Of a stretch of DNA of 64,000 bases, positions 28,141 to 36,706 are shown in pieces. The position numbers and the translations under genes were made by a program. This stretch comes from Rivularia sp. PCC 7116 (lineage in GTDB: Bacteria > Cyanobacteriota > Cyanobacteriia > Cyanobacteriales > Nostocaceae), in assembly GCF_000316665.1 (NCBI RefSeq), contig NC_019678.1:3224001-3288000 (forward strand). Reading direction: 5' to 3'. Under the pieces are notes generated by a model. It was not told the origin of the DNA. It did not search any database and was given only the letters and a program-made list of their open reading frames with translations. Position 1 is the stretch's first letter. Each line of letters starts with the position of its first letter.

Positions 28141-28388
28141 TTTTTAGGATTCCCGATATTAAAGCAGCACGAACATAATTTATATTTTTTGTTAAAATTA
28201 CGGAAAGGTTATCAATCATTTTTTAGTAATTTCCGAAATATACGAAAATATATTTAAGTATTTAAGTAGATAATAAAAAATACCTCATTCCCGCAAGGAA
28301 AGAGGCTTAATCTTCCCCACTTCCCTATTTCAGGAAGGGGGTTAAGTATTCGCTTAATTTATAAATTCCTAAAATTCAGTACCTAAAA
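28141..28388. other. Remaining gene-free spacer around the MITE-like element (27838-28388)
   Basis: Apart from the MITE-like element, the 551-bp spacer between the GTPase start (27837) and the membrane protein's stop (28389) is AT-rich and carries no credible gene. Part of 28285-28340 (gaaagaggcttaatcttccc... gggg) is moderately repeat-like. The promoter of the GTPase pair must lie in 27838-28014, but no consensus was found. Confidence 0.5.
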
Positions 28389-29483
28389 TTAATCAGCTTT
28401 TGCAGCTTGTTTTTCTGCTGCATTTAACCTTTTCTGATATTGTCCTATTTTTTGTTCTGCTACTATAAAGTTAGGGCTTTCTGGTGGTACGGTTTGCATT
28501 AATATCATTGCTGCTTTCCACTTACCCGCAACTTTATTCCAATCTTCTTTAGTAGTCGCAAACTCTTCGGTTTGTGCAGCACTATTCGCAAGAGTTAATG
28601 CTTCGCTGAAGGAGTTGCTTTGAGATGATAATTTGGAAATTTGACTATTAACTACTTTGGTTTCGGTGCTAATCCTTTTTTGAATTTGTTCTCCGAAATT
28701 TCCCGATGATATACTCTGTTGAACGTCTGGTAATGTGAAAAACATATATAGCCATGCACCAACCAAGCTAAGAACAAATATATTTAGAAATGTCTTTGAT
28801 GACTTTGGTTTTTTAACAACTTCGGTAGATTCATTCGCACTTTTTTTGGTTGTGGTGCTATCCGTTACTACTGTTGTAGAAACTATTTCATCTTCTTCTG
28901 CATCAAGTTCTTTTGATTTATTTTTAACGGTATCTATTTCGTCTATACTATCGCTAAAAGCAAGACGAGCTTTAAATAAGTACGCAATTTGATAAAATAT
29001 AGCGGCGCATAAAACCCATATACCAGCAAATGCTAGTCTTAAATTGCTAGGATTTTCTGCGTATGTTGCAATAATCTTAGTGTAGTTGAGCTTAAATAAA
29101 GGTAAAAAAGGCGTACAAATCAAAGTGGCTATCAGTGTAGATAGCACAATTACTAACCAACTATATAAACTTTCCCACCAACTAACTAATCCTGGGAAAA
29201 AACCGGTTGTAGCGTTTATTTTTTCTCCTGGAATTGGAGACATAAAGCGACTCAGGAATAAATGATGGAAAAGCGCGATCGCCGGTATGGGTAAAATTAA
29301 TATTAATATGACAACTACGGTAGATTGCTCGGGAGCTTTAGACCATTGAGGTAAATTGTATAGTGAATCACCATATCGTCTAAGAATACCTAAAAAGGTA
29401 CCCATTAATACCGATAGCATTAAAGCACTTAACCAAGCATTCGGATAAGGAATCCATGCAGGCAATGATGGTACTCGTTTCAT
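28389..29483 (-). CDS. Hypothetical multi-pass membrane protein
   Basis: 364 residues, no recognised family. About four membrane helices lie in the N-terminal half (ALMLSVLMGTFLGI, VVVILILILPIPAIALFHHLF, WLVIVLSTLIATLICTPFL, LAFAGIWVLCAAIFYQIAYL). An acidic/Ser-Thr linker (about 185-230) is followed by another helix (IFVLSLVGAWLYMFFTL). The C-terminal soluble tail of ~120 residues has helices including EDWNKVAGKWKAAMILMQTV, of a kind seen in other cyanobacterial membrane proteins. It reads in the same direction as the GTPase pair but 551 bp upstream, so a shared operon is uncertain. Confidence 0.75.
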   Translation of the reverse strand: MKRVPSLPAWIPYPNAWLSALMLSVLMGTFLGILRRYGDSLYNLPQWSKAPEQSTVVVILILILPIPAIALFHHLFLSRFMSPIPGEKINATTGFFPGLVSWWESLYSWLVIVLSTLIATLICTPFLPLFKLNYTKIIATYAENPSNLRLAFAGIWVLCAAIFYQIAYLFKARLAFSDSIDEIDTVKNKSKELDAEEDEIVSTTVVTDSTTTKKSANESTEVVKKPKSSKTFLNIFVLSLVGAWLYMFFTLPDVQQSISSGNFGEQIQKRISTETKVVNSQISKLSSQSNSFSEALTLANSAAQTEEFATTKEDWNKVAGKWKAAMILMQTVPPESPNFIVAEQKIGQYQKRLNAAEKQAAKAD

Positions 29484-29893
29484 TGAGAATACTCTTTGTA
29501 ATATTTATGAATTTATGTAAATCGCTATTGCCTTCAATGCGTTTTAACATCAAATAGAAAGTTTTCTATTTAGGCAAATTCAAGAGAATAGTTATTGGCA
29601 TTGCATTAAGAGCCTGTTTGCTCAAAAAAAGATGACATAAGAATTTAATTGTCTAATCCTACTTAGAATCAATTCAAGCCATATATATTTGCATAAAAGC
29701 ATACAGCTTCTCAAGTATCAACTTATAGAGATTTAATATAGATAATAAAAAATATCAAGCTACTTGCTTGATGTAATATGAAGTAGTTTGGTTTTATGCT
29801 CGTGTCATAGTGTAATTATTAAAAATTGCTTTGAATACAAAGTCCCAGGGCTTTTGGGGAATGTCATAATAAAAAAAATAGAGTTTGACTGCA
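29484..29893. other. Divergent gene-free region upstream of mnmH
   Basis: 410 bp, AT-rich, between divergently read genes. One perfect hairpin (atcaagc/gcttgat, 29754-29772) is visible. No coding frame and no clear promoter could be assigned. Confidence 0.5.
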
Positions 29894-30961
29894 ATGCCTG
29901 CTTCGCTCAGATATACTAAAGAACCACATAAGGAAACTTATAGTGAAATAATCGACGTTCGTTCAAGTAGCGAGTTTGCAGAAGACTGCATCCCCGGTGC
30001 AGTTAATTTACCGGTTTTAAATGATGCCGAACGCGCTGAAGTTGGAACGATATATAAACAGTTATCACCCTTTCAAGCTCGGAAAATAGGGGCAGCATTA
30101 GTATCAAAAAATATTTCTCAACACTTAGAAGAACATTTCGTTAACAAGGAAAAAAACTATCAGCCTTTAATTTACTGCTGGCGTGGGGGTCAACGTTCTG
30201 CTAGTTTAGCTACAGTATTATCTCAAATTGGTTGGCGAGTAACTTTACTTGAAGGTGGTTACAAAACTTATCGTAGTTATGTACGTCAACAATTAGATTC
30301 TTTGCCGCGAAAATTAAATTACAGAATATTATGCGGTTTAACTGGTAGTGGAAAAACCCATATATTAGAAAAAATGCGCCGAAGAGGTTTTCAAATTTTA
30401 GATTTGGAAGCTTTAGCTAATCATCGCGGCTCTTTGTTAGGTGAGCAATGGCGTGGTAAAGTTTCTCCTCAACCTACGCAAAAGTATTTCGATTCCAAAT
30501 TGCTGCAAGCGCTACAAAGTTTTGATCGTTATGAAACTGTATGGGTGGAATCTGAAAGCAGCAAGATAGGAGAAGTTCATTTGCCTAAATCTTTATGGAA
30601 GGAAATGAAGCAATCTAGCTGTGTAGAAATACAGCTACCGCTTGATGCCAGAGTCGAATATTTGTTAGCGGAATATCCGCATTTAATTAATAATCCCGAA
30701 ATTCTAAAAGCAAAGTTAGAAAAATTAAAGTCTAATTGTGGATGGAAAAAAATCAGTCAATGGTATCGGATGATAAATAATCAAGACTGGGCATCATTCG
30801 TTAAAGATATTTTGCAATCTCATTACGATCCAACTTACCGCAAGTCGATGCAGCTAAATTTTAATCAAGTTGAAAAGGTTGTTTGTTTAAATGATTTATC
30901 CCCTAGCAGTATCGATAATTGCTTAGATTCTCTAGTGCCCAGTTTTGTGGGGATAACCTAA
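29894..30961 (+). CDS. mnmH: tRNA 2-selenouridine/geranyl-2-thiouridine synthase
   Basis: Modifies 2-thiouridine at the wobble base of Glu, Gln and Lys tRNAs to 2-selenouridine through a geranylated intermediate. ATG 29894 gives 355 residues; a TTG at 29885 adds three. The N-terminal rhodanese domain (IIDVRSSSEFAEDCIPGAVN) has its active-site Cys in YCWRGGQRSAS. A P-loop domain follows with Walker A CGLTGSGKTHIL. No selD is present in the window, so whether selenium is used cannot be judged. No operon partner. Confidence 0.93.
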   Translation: MPASLRYTKEPHKETYSEIIDVRSSSEFAEDCIPGAVNLPVLNDAERAEVGTIYKQLSPFQARKIGAALVSKNISQHLEEHFVNKEKNYQPLIYCWRGGQRSASLATVLSQIGWRVTLLEGGYKTYRSYVRQQLDSLPRKLNYRILCGLTGSGKTHILEKMRRRGFQILDLEALANHRGSLLGEQWRGKVSPQPTQKYFDSKLLQALQSFDRYETVWVESESSKIGEVHLPKSLWKEMKQSSCVEIQLPLDARVEYLLAEYPHLINNPEILKAKLEKLKSNCGWKKISQWYRMINNQDWASFVKDILQSHYDPTYRKSMQLNFNQVEKVVCLNDLSPSSIDNCLDSLVPSFVGIT

Positions 30962-30999
30962 ATTTTTGTAGTTTTGAGCAACTAATAATAATACAACCA

Positions 31000-31028
31000 T
31001 GTAGAGACGTAAAATTTTACGTCTCTAT
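31000..31028. repeat. TGTAGAGA palindromic repeat, copy 1
   Basis: tagagacgtaaaa followed by ttttacgtctcta forms a 26-bp perfect palindrome (31002-31027). It shares the outer gtagaga sequence with copies at 34742, 36642 and 42932. It lies just after mnmH, so it may end that transcript. Confidence 0.75.
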
Positions 31029-31090
31029 ATTTATATTTAGCTGTTGATGAGTTAAATTAATAAAGTTACAACTATAATACAAATTGAAAT

Positions 31091-31756
31091 ATGAATATTA
31101 AGCAACGTCATGATTGGAATTTAACCACGTCGGAAGCTAAAGCAATTCAAGAAGAATTAAGAAAAGAAGTTATTACAGAGGATAAATTTGAGCAACCAAT
31201 TAAGTACGTTGCTGGTGTTGATATGGGTTTTGAAGCTGATGGAACAATCAGTCGTGCTGCGGTGGCAGTGTTGAGTTTTCCTGATTTACAGCTACAAGAA
31301 CAAAGTATCGCAAAACGGGAAACGAGCTTTCCTTATATTCCTGGTTTTCTATCATTCCGTGAAATTCCAGCAGTTATAGATGCGCTACAAAAGATAAATA
31401 AAACACCAGACATAATCTTATGCGACGGTCAAGGAATTGCCCATCCTCGGCGAATGGGAATTGCTAGTCACCTGGGTGTAATTCTTGATATACCTACGAT
31501 AGGGGTAGCCAAATCTTGGTTGATAGGTGATTATAAAGAAGTTTCTCAAAAAAAAGGAAGCTGGCAGCCTTTAATACATAAGAATGAAACAATAGGGGCA
31601 GTATTACGTACTCGCTCAAACGTAAAACCAGTATACGTTTCTAGCGGTCATCGTATTAGTTTGCCAACAGCAATTGATTACGTATTGCGTTGTACCCCCA
31701 AATATCGTTTACCCGAAACTACTAGAATTGCCGATAAATTAGCTTCTAATAGGTAA
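31091..31756 (+). CDS. nfi: Endonuclease V
   Basis: Cuts DNA next to deaminated adenine (inosine). 221 residues, typical length. The metal-binding residues are in VAGVDMGF (Asp, about residue 44) and in LCDGQGIAHPRRMGIASHLG (Asp and His). The PYIPGFLSFREIP wedge motif and the GVAKSWLIG block are intact. It stands alone between spacers and has no operon partner. Confidence 0.95.
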   Translation: MNIKQRHDWNLTTSEAKAIQEELRKEVITEDKFEQPIKYVAGVDMGFEADGTISRAAVAVLSFPDLQLQEQSIAKRETSFPYIPGFLSFREIPAVIDALQKINKTPDIILCDGQGIAHPRRMGIASHLGVILDIPTIGVAKSWLIGDYKEVSQKKGSWQPLIHKNETIGAVLRTRSNVKPVYVSSGHRISLPTAIDYVLRCTPKYRLPETTRIADKLASNR

Positions 31757-32016
31757 GAGGTGTTGAGGTGAAGAGGTGGGGAGAGGGAGAAAAAAGGGAA
31801 TCAAAATTTATAAAACATTTGTATTGCGAGTATCTTGCTTTTTAAAAGTTTCTAATACCCTATTTCGGGTACCCCTTTTCCCTCGCTCAATATCTAATTC
31901 GTTTATTTTAAGTTTTTTACAGCATACTTGATTGCTTATGCTGGCTCGTGTTAGGAATCGCACAGATAATGGTTGAAGTTGCTTAGCTAGGGAGAAGCTC
32001 ACAGCTTATTAATATA

Positions 32017-32601
32017 ATGAATTCACTAACTTTACAGTGGCACGATGCTGGCGAACAAAAAACTCAGATAATTTACGAACAGCAGCCTAGTAAGAATCCT
32101 GGAACTGTCCGCCTTGGTAGGGACCCCCAGCGTTGCGATATTGTTTTGAGTCATCCTACGATATCGGGTTTACATGTAGAAATATTTTTTAATTCTCAAC
32201 AAAAATGCTTTCATATTCGTAATTTGAGACACAAGAATCCTCCTTTAGTGGATGGAAAGCAGTTAGTAGGAGAAGATGCAGTTTTGAATGAAGGCAGTAT
32301 TCTTTGTTTGGGACAAATGCAGTTAAAAGTTATTAATATCAGCATTCCGCAAGTTAATAGCTTTCCGGCTACTATTTTAGAACCACCAAAACCAGGACAG
32401 AATAGTCAACCAGTCACTCCTGCTGTTCCACGAAAACAGCCTTTATCAACTGCACCTTTACCCAAAGGTTCTTATGGTTTGCAATGTCCAAATTGTCATA
32501 AAGTTTCTTCTATAGAGCATATCCAAGTTGGTTGCCCTTGGTGCGGTACTTCTTTAGCTGCGGCGGTGAGTGTTTTGGTTGCACCGGATAATAATCAGTG
32601 A
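32017..32601 (+). CDS. FHA-domain protein with C-terminal zinc ribbon
   Basis: 194 residues. The FHA phosphothreonine-binding domain (about 20-105) has the core pattern GTVRLGRDPQRCDIVLSH, ISGLHVEI and LVDGKQL. A Pro/Gln-rich linker (about 115-150) leads to a zinc ribbon with two Cys pairs, CPNC and CPWC, near residues 158-178. It probably reads Ser/Thr kinase signals. It is followed 83 nt downstream by a second FHA gene in the same direction, with heptamer repeats between. Confidence 0.85.
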   Translation: MNSLTLQWHDAGEQKTQIIYEQQPSKNPGTVRLGRDPQRCDIVLSHPTISGLHVEIFFNSQQKCFHIRNLRHKNPPLVDGKQLVGEDAVLNEGSILCLGQMQLKVINISIPQVNSFPATILEPPKPGQNSQPVTPAVPRKQPLSTAPLPKGSYGLQCPNCHKVSSIEHIQVGCPWCGTSLAAAVSVLVAPDNNQ

Positions 32602-32677
32602 ACAGTTAACAGTTAACAGTTAACAGTTATAAATGAATAATTACTAACAACTATCTACTAACAACTAACTACTAATT
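32602..32677. repeat. Tandem heptamer repeats between the two FHA genes
   Basis: Four exact copies of acagtta (32602-32629) are followed by actaaca-type units (about 32644-32673). They fill most of the 83-bp spacer. No terminator is evident, so the genes may still share a transcript. Confidence 0.8.
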
Positions 32678-32684
32678 AAAATAT

Positions 32685-34676
32685 ATGTCAAATAATTTAG
32701 AAATTCATTTAAGTTGGGAAGATCCGGCAACTGGAGAGCTACGAGAACCAAGTTTAAGCGTGCCTATTGCTTTTGGTAGAGAGTTTTCTCAAATGCCTGG
32801 GGAATTAAAAGGACAGCGTGTTTCGCGAATGCTACTCAATAGCAGTGAAGTTTCCCGATATCATGCGCTGATTGATTGGGAACAAGGTCAGTTGATGGTA
32901 ATTGACCAAAATAGCGTTAATGGTATTTATATTAATGCTAATCGCCAGAAGAGTAGCGTTATTAATAGTGGCGATATTTTAAAAATTGGACCCTATGAAA
33001 TTACTCTTTCTTTTACTTTAAATACACCCACCCCCGCATCTACCCCTACACCTGTATCTGCACCAACTCCAACTAATTCCACAATCCAGTTTAATCCCGC
33101 GACGAATTTACCAGATGCAACTTTACCCCCGGAGGCAGCAGCAACTCCTCTGGGTTCAAGCTTTCCACCGCCAATTTTTCAAGAAGAAAAGGTTCCAGTA
33201 CAAGCTCTCCATGCTACGGGCTTGCGGGTGGATGAAACCGATTATTTAGCTTTGGGGGCTGGGTTGGGAAGCTATATATGGATAGATTTATTAAGAATAT
33301 ATGGTGTTAATAGCGAAAAAATAATCGCTTTGGGTTTGGATAAGGAACCATTTGCTCGGTATAAGCAATTGTGTCTCAATTCACAAATACCTTTGCATGA
33401 AAGATTGCGTTCTAATTCCGATTCTTGTCCCGACAATATCTGGGGTTGGCCGAGTTACGGTTTGCGGGAAGCTTGGCGCGATTTTGGTAAGGGAAGATTA
33501 AATGATTCGTTTAAGTATTTATGGAAAGTCTTTGCCGAACCAGATTACGCCGAAACTTATACTCCTCGCGCCAGTAATGTTTTTGATTCCATAGATAGGG
33601 AAGCAAAACGTATCGGCTGGGAGCAAATTTATCGCTATGGAAGAATACGAGCAATTCGTAAAACTGATGATGGTAGATATTGCGTTGCTTATTCTCGGGG
33701 AAGAGGAGATCATGCTTTTTATGTAGCTCGTTTTTTACATTTAGCAACAGGTTATCCAGCAATTCAGTTTCTTCCAGATTTACAGGCTTATCGAGAGAAA
33801 TATCGCGATTTTAAATCTGTAGTCAATGCTTATGAAGACCATAACCACGTTTACGAACAGTTAGAGCGTCAAGGTGGGAAGGTCTTGATTCGAGGACGAG
33901 GTATTGTAGCTTCTCGGATTATTCAGCGGATTTATGAAGCACGTAGAAAAAATCCTAAGATTACAGTTTTACATTTGATGCGATCGCCCAAACCAAAGGG
34001 CAATAAATTTGGTAAAACTCAGCGAATAGTAAAGCATCATTTTGAATTCCAGCCATTCAACTGGCCGAAAGCTTGCTGGGGTGGCGAATTAAGAGTAATG
34101 CTAGAAAATGCCAGTCCAGAACAGCGCAAAAGCTTACTCTCTGATTGGGGAGGTACCACTACAGCAGATCGACAAGATTGGCAGCTTATTACAGAAGAAA
34201 GTTTGCGAGATGGCTGGTACAAAATTGAATTTGGTGAAGTCCAAAGTGTAGAACGCGATTCTCAAAATGGGGGCACTCTTACCCGTATTAAAGAAAAAAG
34301 CTCTAACGGACAAATTACTATCAATGCAGATTTTATTGTAGACGCTACCGGGCTAGATGCTAAAGTTCAGGCAACTCCATTGCTAGAAGATTTAGTCGAA
34401 CGTTATAGCCTACCGCTGAATCATTTATCACGATTAGTTGTCGCAAACGATTTTGAATTAGTAGAAATGCGTAATGGCAAAGGTAAAATGTACGCTGCTG
34501 GAGCAATTACTTTAGGCGGACCTTATGCAGCAGTAGATAGCTTTCTCGGCTTGCAGTACTGTGCTTTGCGAACTGTAGACGCATTAGCAACAGCCCGCAC
34601 TCCCGGAGTCAAGAAGTTAAACGCTATTTCTTCCTTTAGACAATGGATGAAATGGGTGTCAAATCAATCACCTTGA
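32685..34676 (+). CDS. FHA domain fused to a flavoprotein monooxygenase-like oxidoreductase
   Basis: 663 residues. The FHA domain (about 10-110) has FGREFSQMPG, VSRYHALIDWEQ and NSVNGIYINANR. A Pro/Thr linker (about 112-175) follows. The rest looks like a two-dinucleotide-site flavoprotein: YLALGAGLGSYIWIDLL (near 187, an FAD-site variant), IRGRGIVASRIIQRIYEARR (NAD(P)-like site), and FIVDATGLDAKV (the ATG motif of flavin monooxygenases). The substrate is unknown. The first loop ends GS rather than GG, so FAD binding is not assured. The fusion suggests redox activity or localisation guided by phosphothreonine recognition. The preceding gene is also an FHA protein. Confidence 0.8.
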   Translation: MSNNLEIHLSWEDPATGELREPSLSVPIAFGREFSQMPGELKGQRVSRMLLNSSEVSRYHALIDWEQGQLMVIDQNSVNGIYINANRQKSSVINSGDILKIGPYEITLSFTLNTPTPASTPTPVSAPTPTNSTIQFNPATNLPDATLPPEAAATPLGSSFPPPIFQEEKVPVQALHATGLRVDETDYLALGAGLGSYIWIDLLRIYGVNSEKIIALGLDKEPFARYKQLCLNSQIPLHERLRSNSDSCPDNIWGWPSYGLREAWRDFGKGRLNDSFKYLWKVFAEPDYAETYTPRASNVFDSIDREAKRIGWEQIYRYGRIRAIRKTDDGRYCVAYSRGRGDHAFYVARFLHLATGYPAIQFLPDLQAYREKYRDFKSVVNAYEDHNHVYEQLERQGGKVLIRGRGIVASRIIQRIYEARRKNPKITVLHLMRSPKPKGNKFGKTQRIVKHHFEFQPFNWPKACWGGELRVMLENASPEQRKSLLSDWGGTTTADRQDWQLITEESLRDGWYKIEFGEVQSVERDSQNGGTLTRIKEKSSNGQITINADFIVDATGLDAKVQATPLLEDLVERYSLPLNHLSRLVVANDFELVEMRNGKGKMYAAGAITLGGPYAAVDSFLGLQYCALRTVDALATARTPGVKKLNAISSFRQWMKWVSNQSP

Positions 34677-34741
34677 ATCTTTTACTAGTAACCAGCTACC
34701 AGTTACCTATGACTTAGATTGGATTTTGAAATTTTCATAAA

Positions 34742-34770
34742 TGTAGAGACGTACCACTGGTACGTCTCCC
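34742..34770. repeat. TGTAGAGA palindromic repeat, copy 2
   Basis: gagacgtacca and tggtacgtctc (34746-34768) pair perfectly around one base. The outer tgtagagacgt is shared with the other copies, while the inner arms differ from copy 1 but stay paired. Confidence 0.75.
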
Positions 34771-34923
34771 ATATAACCAGTACTTGATACTTAATCTAGT
34801 TTGCTGATTGACTGAAAAAATTAGTAAATAAATGAATGTAGCTTATTTGACTTGAATATTTACAGCCTTAAGGAAATAATAATCAACGGAATCACTTGAC
34901 ATCCCACTTACGACGTTTTTAGA

Positions 34924-34950
34924 GGCTCGATTGACCCGTCGAGCCTTTTT
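34924..34950 (+). terminator. Orphan rho-independent terminator, possible small RNA end
   Basis: ggctcga/tcgagcc with an 8-nt loop is followed by five T and ctttt. It lies 250 bp beyond the FHA-oxidoreductase gene with a repeat between, so it may end a short independent transcript starting near 34850-34890 rather than the mRNA. This is inference. Confidence 0.65.
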
Positions 34951-35287
34951 CTTTTACTATTTACCTTATATACTTAGTTATATACGTATTAACCGAAATT
35001 CAAGTTAAGAATTTAGTAAATTTTTATTATTCAAATTAGTTTTGTACGTATTTACCTTAACTCAAGTCAGTCGAAAAAACATTAATATAGTTTATTTGCT
35101 TTGGAGTCAAATACGAGTACTCAGAATAAATCTCTAATTGCTTTACAGCATCTTTATACAAAAAAGTTATTTTGTTAATAAAAATTGGCAAAATTTGCAA
35201 ATTCTTCTTGAAGTAGGGAATAAAATGTTCTGAAATGGTGTAGAAATGTATAGAATCTTTTAAAGATATAAAATATAGTCTTTTCAG

Positions 35288-36007
35288 ATGCAAACATTTG
35301 TAGCTCCTTCAATGCAGCTATCTGTAGTACCCAATAGCCCTCAACCTCTAAAGATTGTCGCGTTAGGGGATAGTTTAGTTTATGGATTTGGCGACCCAGA
35401 CGGAGGTGGCTGGGTTGAAAGATTGCGACGAAGTTGGATGTTACCCGAAAGTGCGGGTCATGTTCTTTACAATTTGGGTGTTCGAGGCGATCGCACTGTA
35501 CAAGTAGCGAAAAGACTAGAAGTTGAATTTCGTCATCGGGGGGAGTTGCGAAATCGCGTTCCTGACATCATCATATTATCGGTAGGAGTAAATGATTCTG
35601 CCCGTGTAGGTCGTCTTGATGGTAAAAATTATACGAATTTTAGCAATTTTGAAGAGCAGCTTAGTTCTTTAGTGCAGCAGGCTCAACAACTTTGTCCCGT
35701 ATTGTTTGTTGGTATGGTGCCGGTAAATGAGGAGAAAATGCCCTTTCTCAACTGCTTGTACTATAATCGCGATGACCAGTACCGCTACAAAGAAGCAACT
35801 CGACTTATTTGTCGAAAACAGGGCATACCTTATCTGGATATTTTTGATAAATGGATGCTACATCCAGAATCCTGGAGAGTCCAACGTTTGAGCAGTGATG
35901 GTCTTCATCCTAATACCTTAGGTTATCAAAGCCTGTTAGAAGACGTAACGAATTGGGAAGCAATTGCCCGTTTTAATTCTAAAGACCACTACCGCTTAAC
36001 TTCATAG
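35288..36007 (+). CDS. SGNH/GDSL-family hydrolase
   Basis: 239 residues of the lipase/esterase fold. All four blocks are present: catalytic Ser in VALGDSLVYGFGD (about 25), Gly in GVRGDRTVQ, Asn in LSVGVNDSARVG, and Asp/His in SSDGLHPNTLGYQ. There is no signal peptide, so it is probably cytoplasmic. The substrate (lipid, acetyl-sugar or thioester) cannot be read from the sequence. ATG 35288 is used; a second ATG at 35312 (MQLSV) is also possible. Confidence 0.9.
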   Translation: MQTFVAPSMQLSVVPNSPQPLKIVALGDSLVYGFGDPDGGGWVERLRRSWMLPESAGHVLYNLGVRGDRTVQVAKRLEVEFRHRGELRNRVPDIIILSVGVNDSARVGRLDGKNYTNFSNFEEQLSSLVQQAQQLCPVLFVGMVPVNEEKMPFLNCLYYNRDDQYRYKEATRLICRKQGIPYLDIFDKWMLHPESWRVQRLSSDGLHPNTLGYQSLLEDVTNWEAIARFNSKDHYRLTS

Positions 36008-36182
36008 AAAATTTATAAAACTGTTTTTAAAGATATGTAGACACCGAAGCGCCGCCATCTTATTGAATCTTTCAATATGTGTGTAAGGCGTTTTTTAACG
36101 TAGATAGGACTTATAATTATTAACGCTTGGTCTTGGCTCCTAACTTATAATTTAAAATCTTAAATACAAAATCTAAAATTCT

Positions 36183-36617
36183 ATGACTCCAACCTTATTT
36201 GGTCGCTGGCAAACTCGTTTATTATTACTCTTTACAGTAGGTTTATTCGTTAGCCTGCCATTTGCAATTGGTGTACTTGGTTCACCGGCAAGCGATGTAT
36301 ATTTCTGGATACTTTTTTATGTAGCGATTTTTGGTTTGGGATGGGATGTCGTATACGACCAAATACAAAAGTATCGTTGGGATAGAGATTGGCCAGCAGT
36401 CTACCAATTATTCGCGGGTATTTGGGAATTTATATTTATAGTTTGTGGAGTAAAATTTTTAGGCTTTTTACCTACACCTATTCCAAAAGAAGAACTACCT
36501 TTATTTTGGGTTTTCTTTCACTATTTCGTTGTTTGGCTTGCGGTTTTTCTTGCTTCTCAAAGCTTAATGCGAATTCTTTTTGTCCGTTGGCGCTTTTTTG
36601 GCGGACAGTGGCTCTAA
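36183..36617 (+). CDS. Small integral membrane protein, hypothetical
   Basis: 144 residues with about four membrane helices (LLLLFTVGLFVSLPFAIGVL, VYFWILFYVAIFGLGW, LFAGIWEFIFIVCGVKFLGF, FFHYFVVWLAVFLASQSLM). Between helices 2 and 3 is a polar loop, YDQIQKYRWDRDWPAVYQ, and the end is basic (RILFVRWRFFGGQWL). No catalytic motif is seen. Similar proteins occur widely in cyanobacteria, without a known role. It stands alone. Confidence 0.8.
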   Translation: MTPTLFGRWQTRLLLLFTVGLFVSLPFAIGVLGSPASDVYFWILFYVAIFGLGWDVVYDQIQKYRWDRDWPAVYQLFAGIWEFIFIVCGVKFLGFLPTPIPKEELPLFWVFFHYFVVWLAVFLASQSLMRILFVRWRFFGGQWL

Positions 36618-36641
36618 AGACTTTTTGTTAATAAATAAATT

Positions 36642-36674
36642 TGTAGAGACGTAGTAATAAGCCACATCTCTACA
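36642..36674. repeat. TGTAGAGA palindromic repeat, copy 3
   Basis: tgtagaga at 36642 and tctctaca at 36667-36674 form the outer stem around a less paired core. It lies between the convergent membrane-protein and RTX genes, where it could stop both transcripts. Confidence 0.7.
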
Positions 36675-36706
36675 TTATTTATAAGGATTTCATTAGTTAA
36701 AGTGAA

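Larger units (their letters stand above)
34677..35287. other. 611-bp spacer with a repeat and an orphan terminator
   Basis: It carries the TGTAGAGA repeat (34742-34770) and a strong terminator (34924-34950) 250 bp from the nearest upstream gene. After the terminator it is AT-rich, and the 78-codon minus-strand frame (35057-35293) is low-complexity and overlaps the next gene's start, so it is rejected. Confidence 0.55.

Noticed and set aside
28003-28257. 84-codon frame upstream of the GTPase pair
   Set aside because: It runs through the MITE-like element; PPPAPLSLSRRGEGG is the translation of the repeat hairpin seen in many cyanobacterial spacers.
31808-32002. 64-codon minus-strand frame before the FHA gene
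   Set aside because: No homolog-like pattern or ribosome site; it lies in a spacer with an A/G-rich tract and a small hairpin.
32602-32677. Short direct repeats as a CRISPR array
   Set aside because: Seven-base units with no spacers; these are the STRR type common in Nostocales.
35057-35293. 78-codon minus-strand frame before the SGNH hydrolase
   Set aside because: AT-rich chance frame overlapping the start of a real gene; Ile/Lys/Tyr-rich with no domain.
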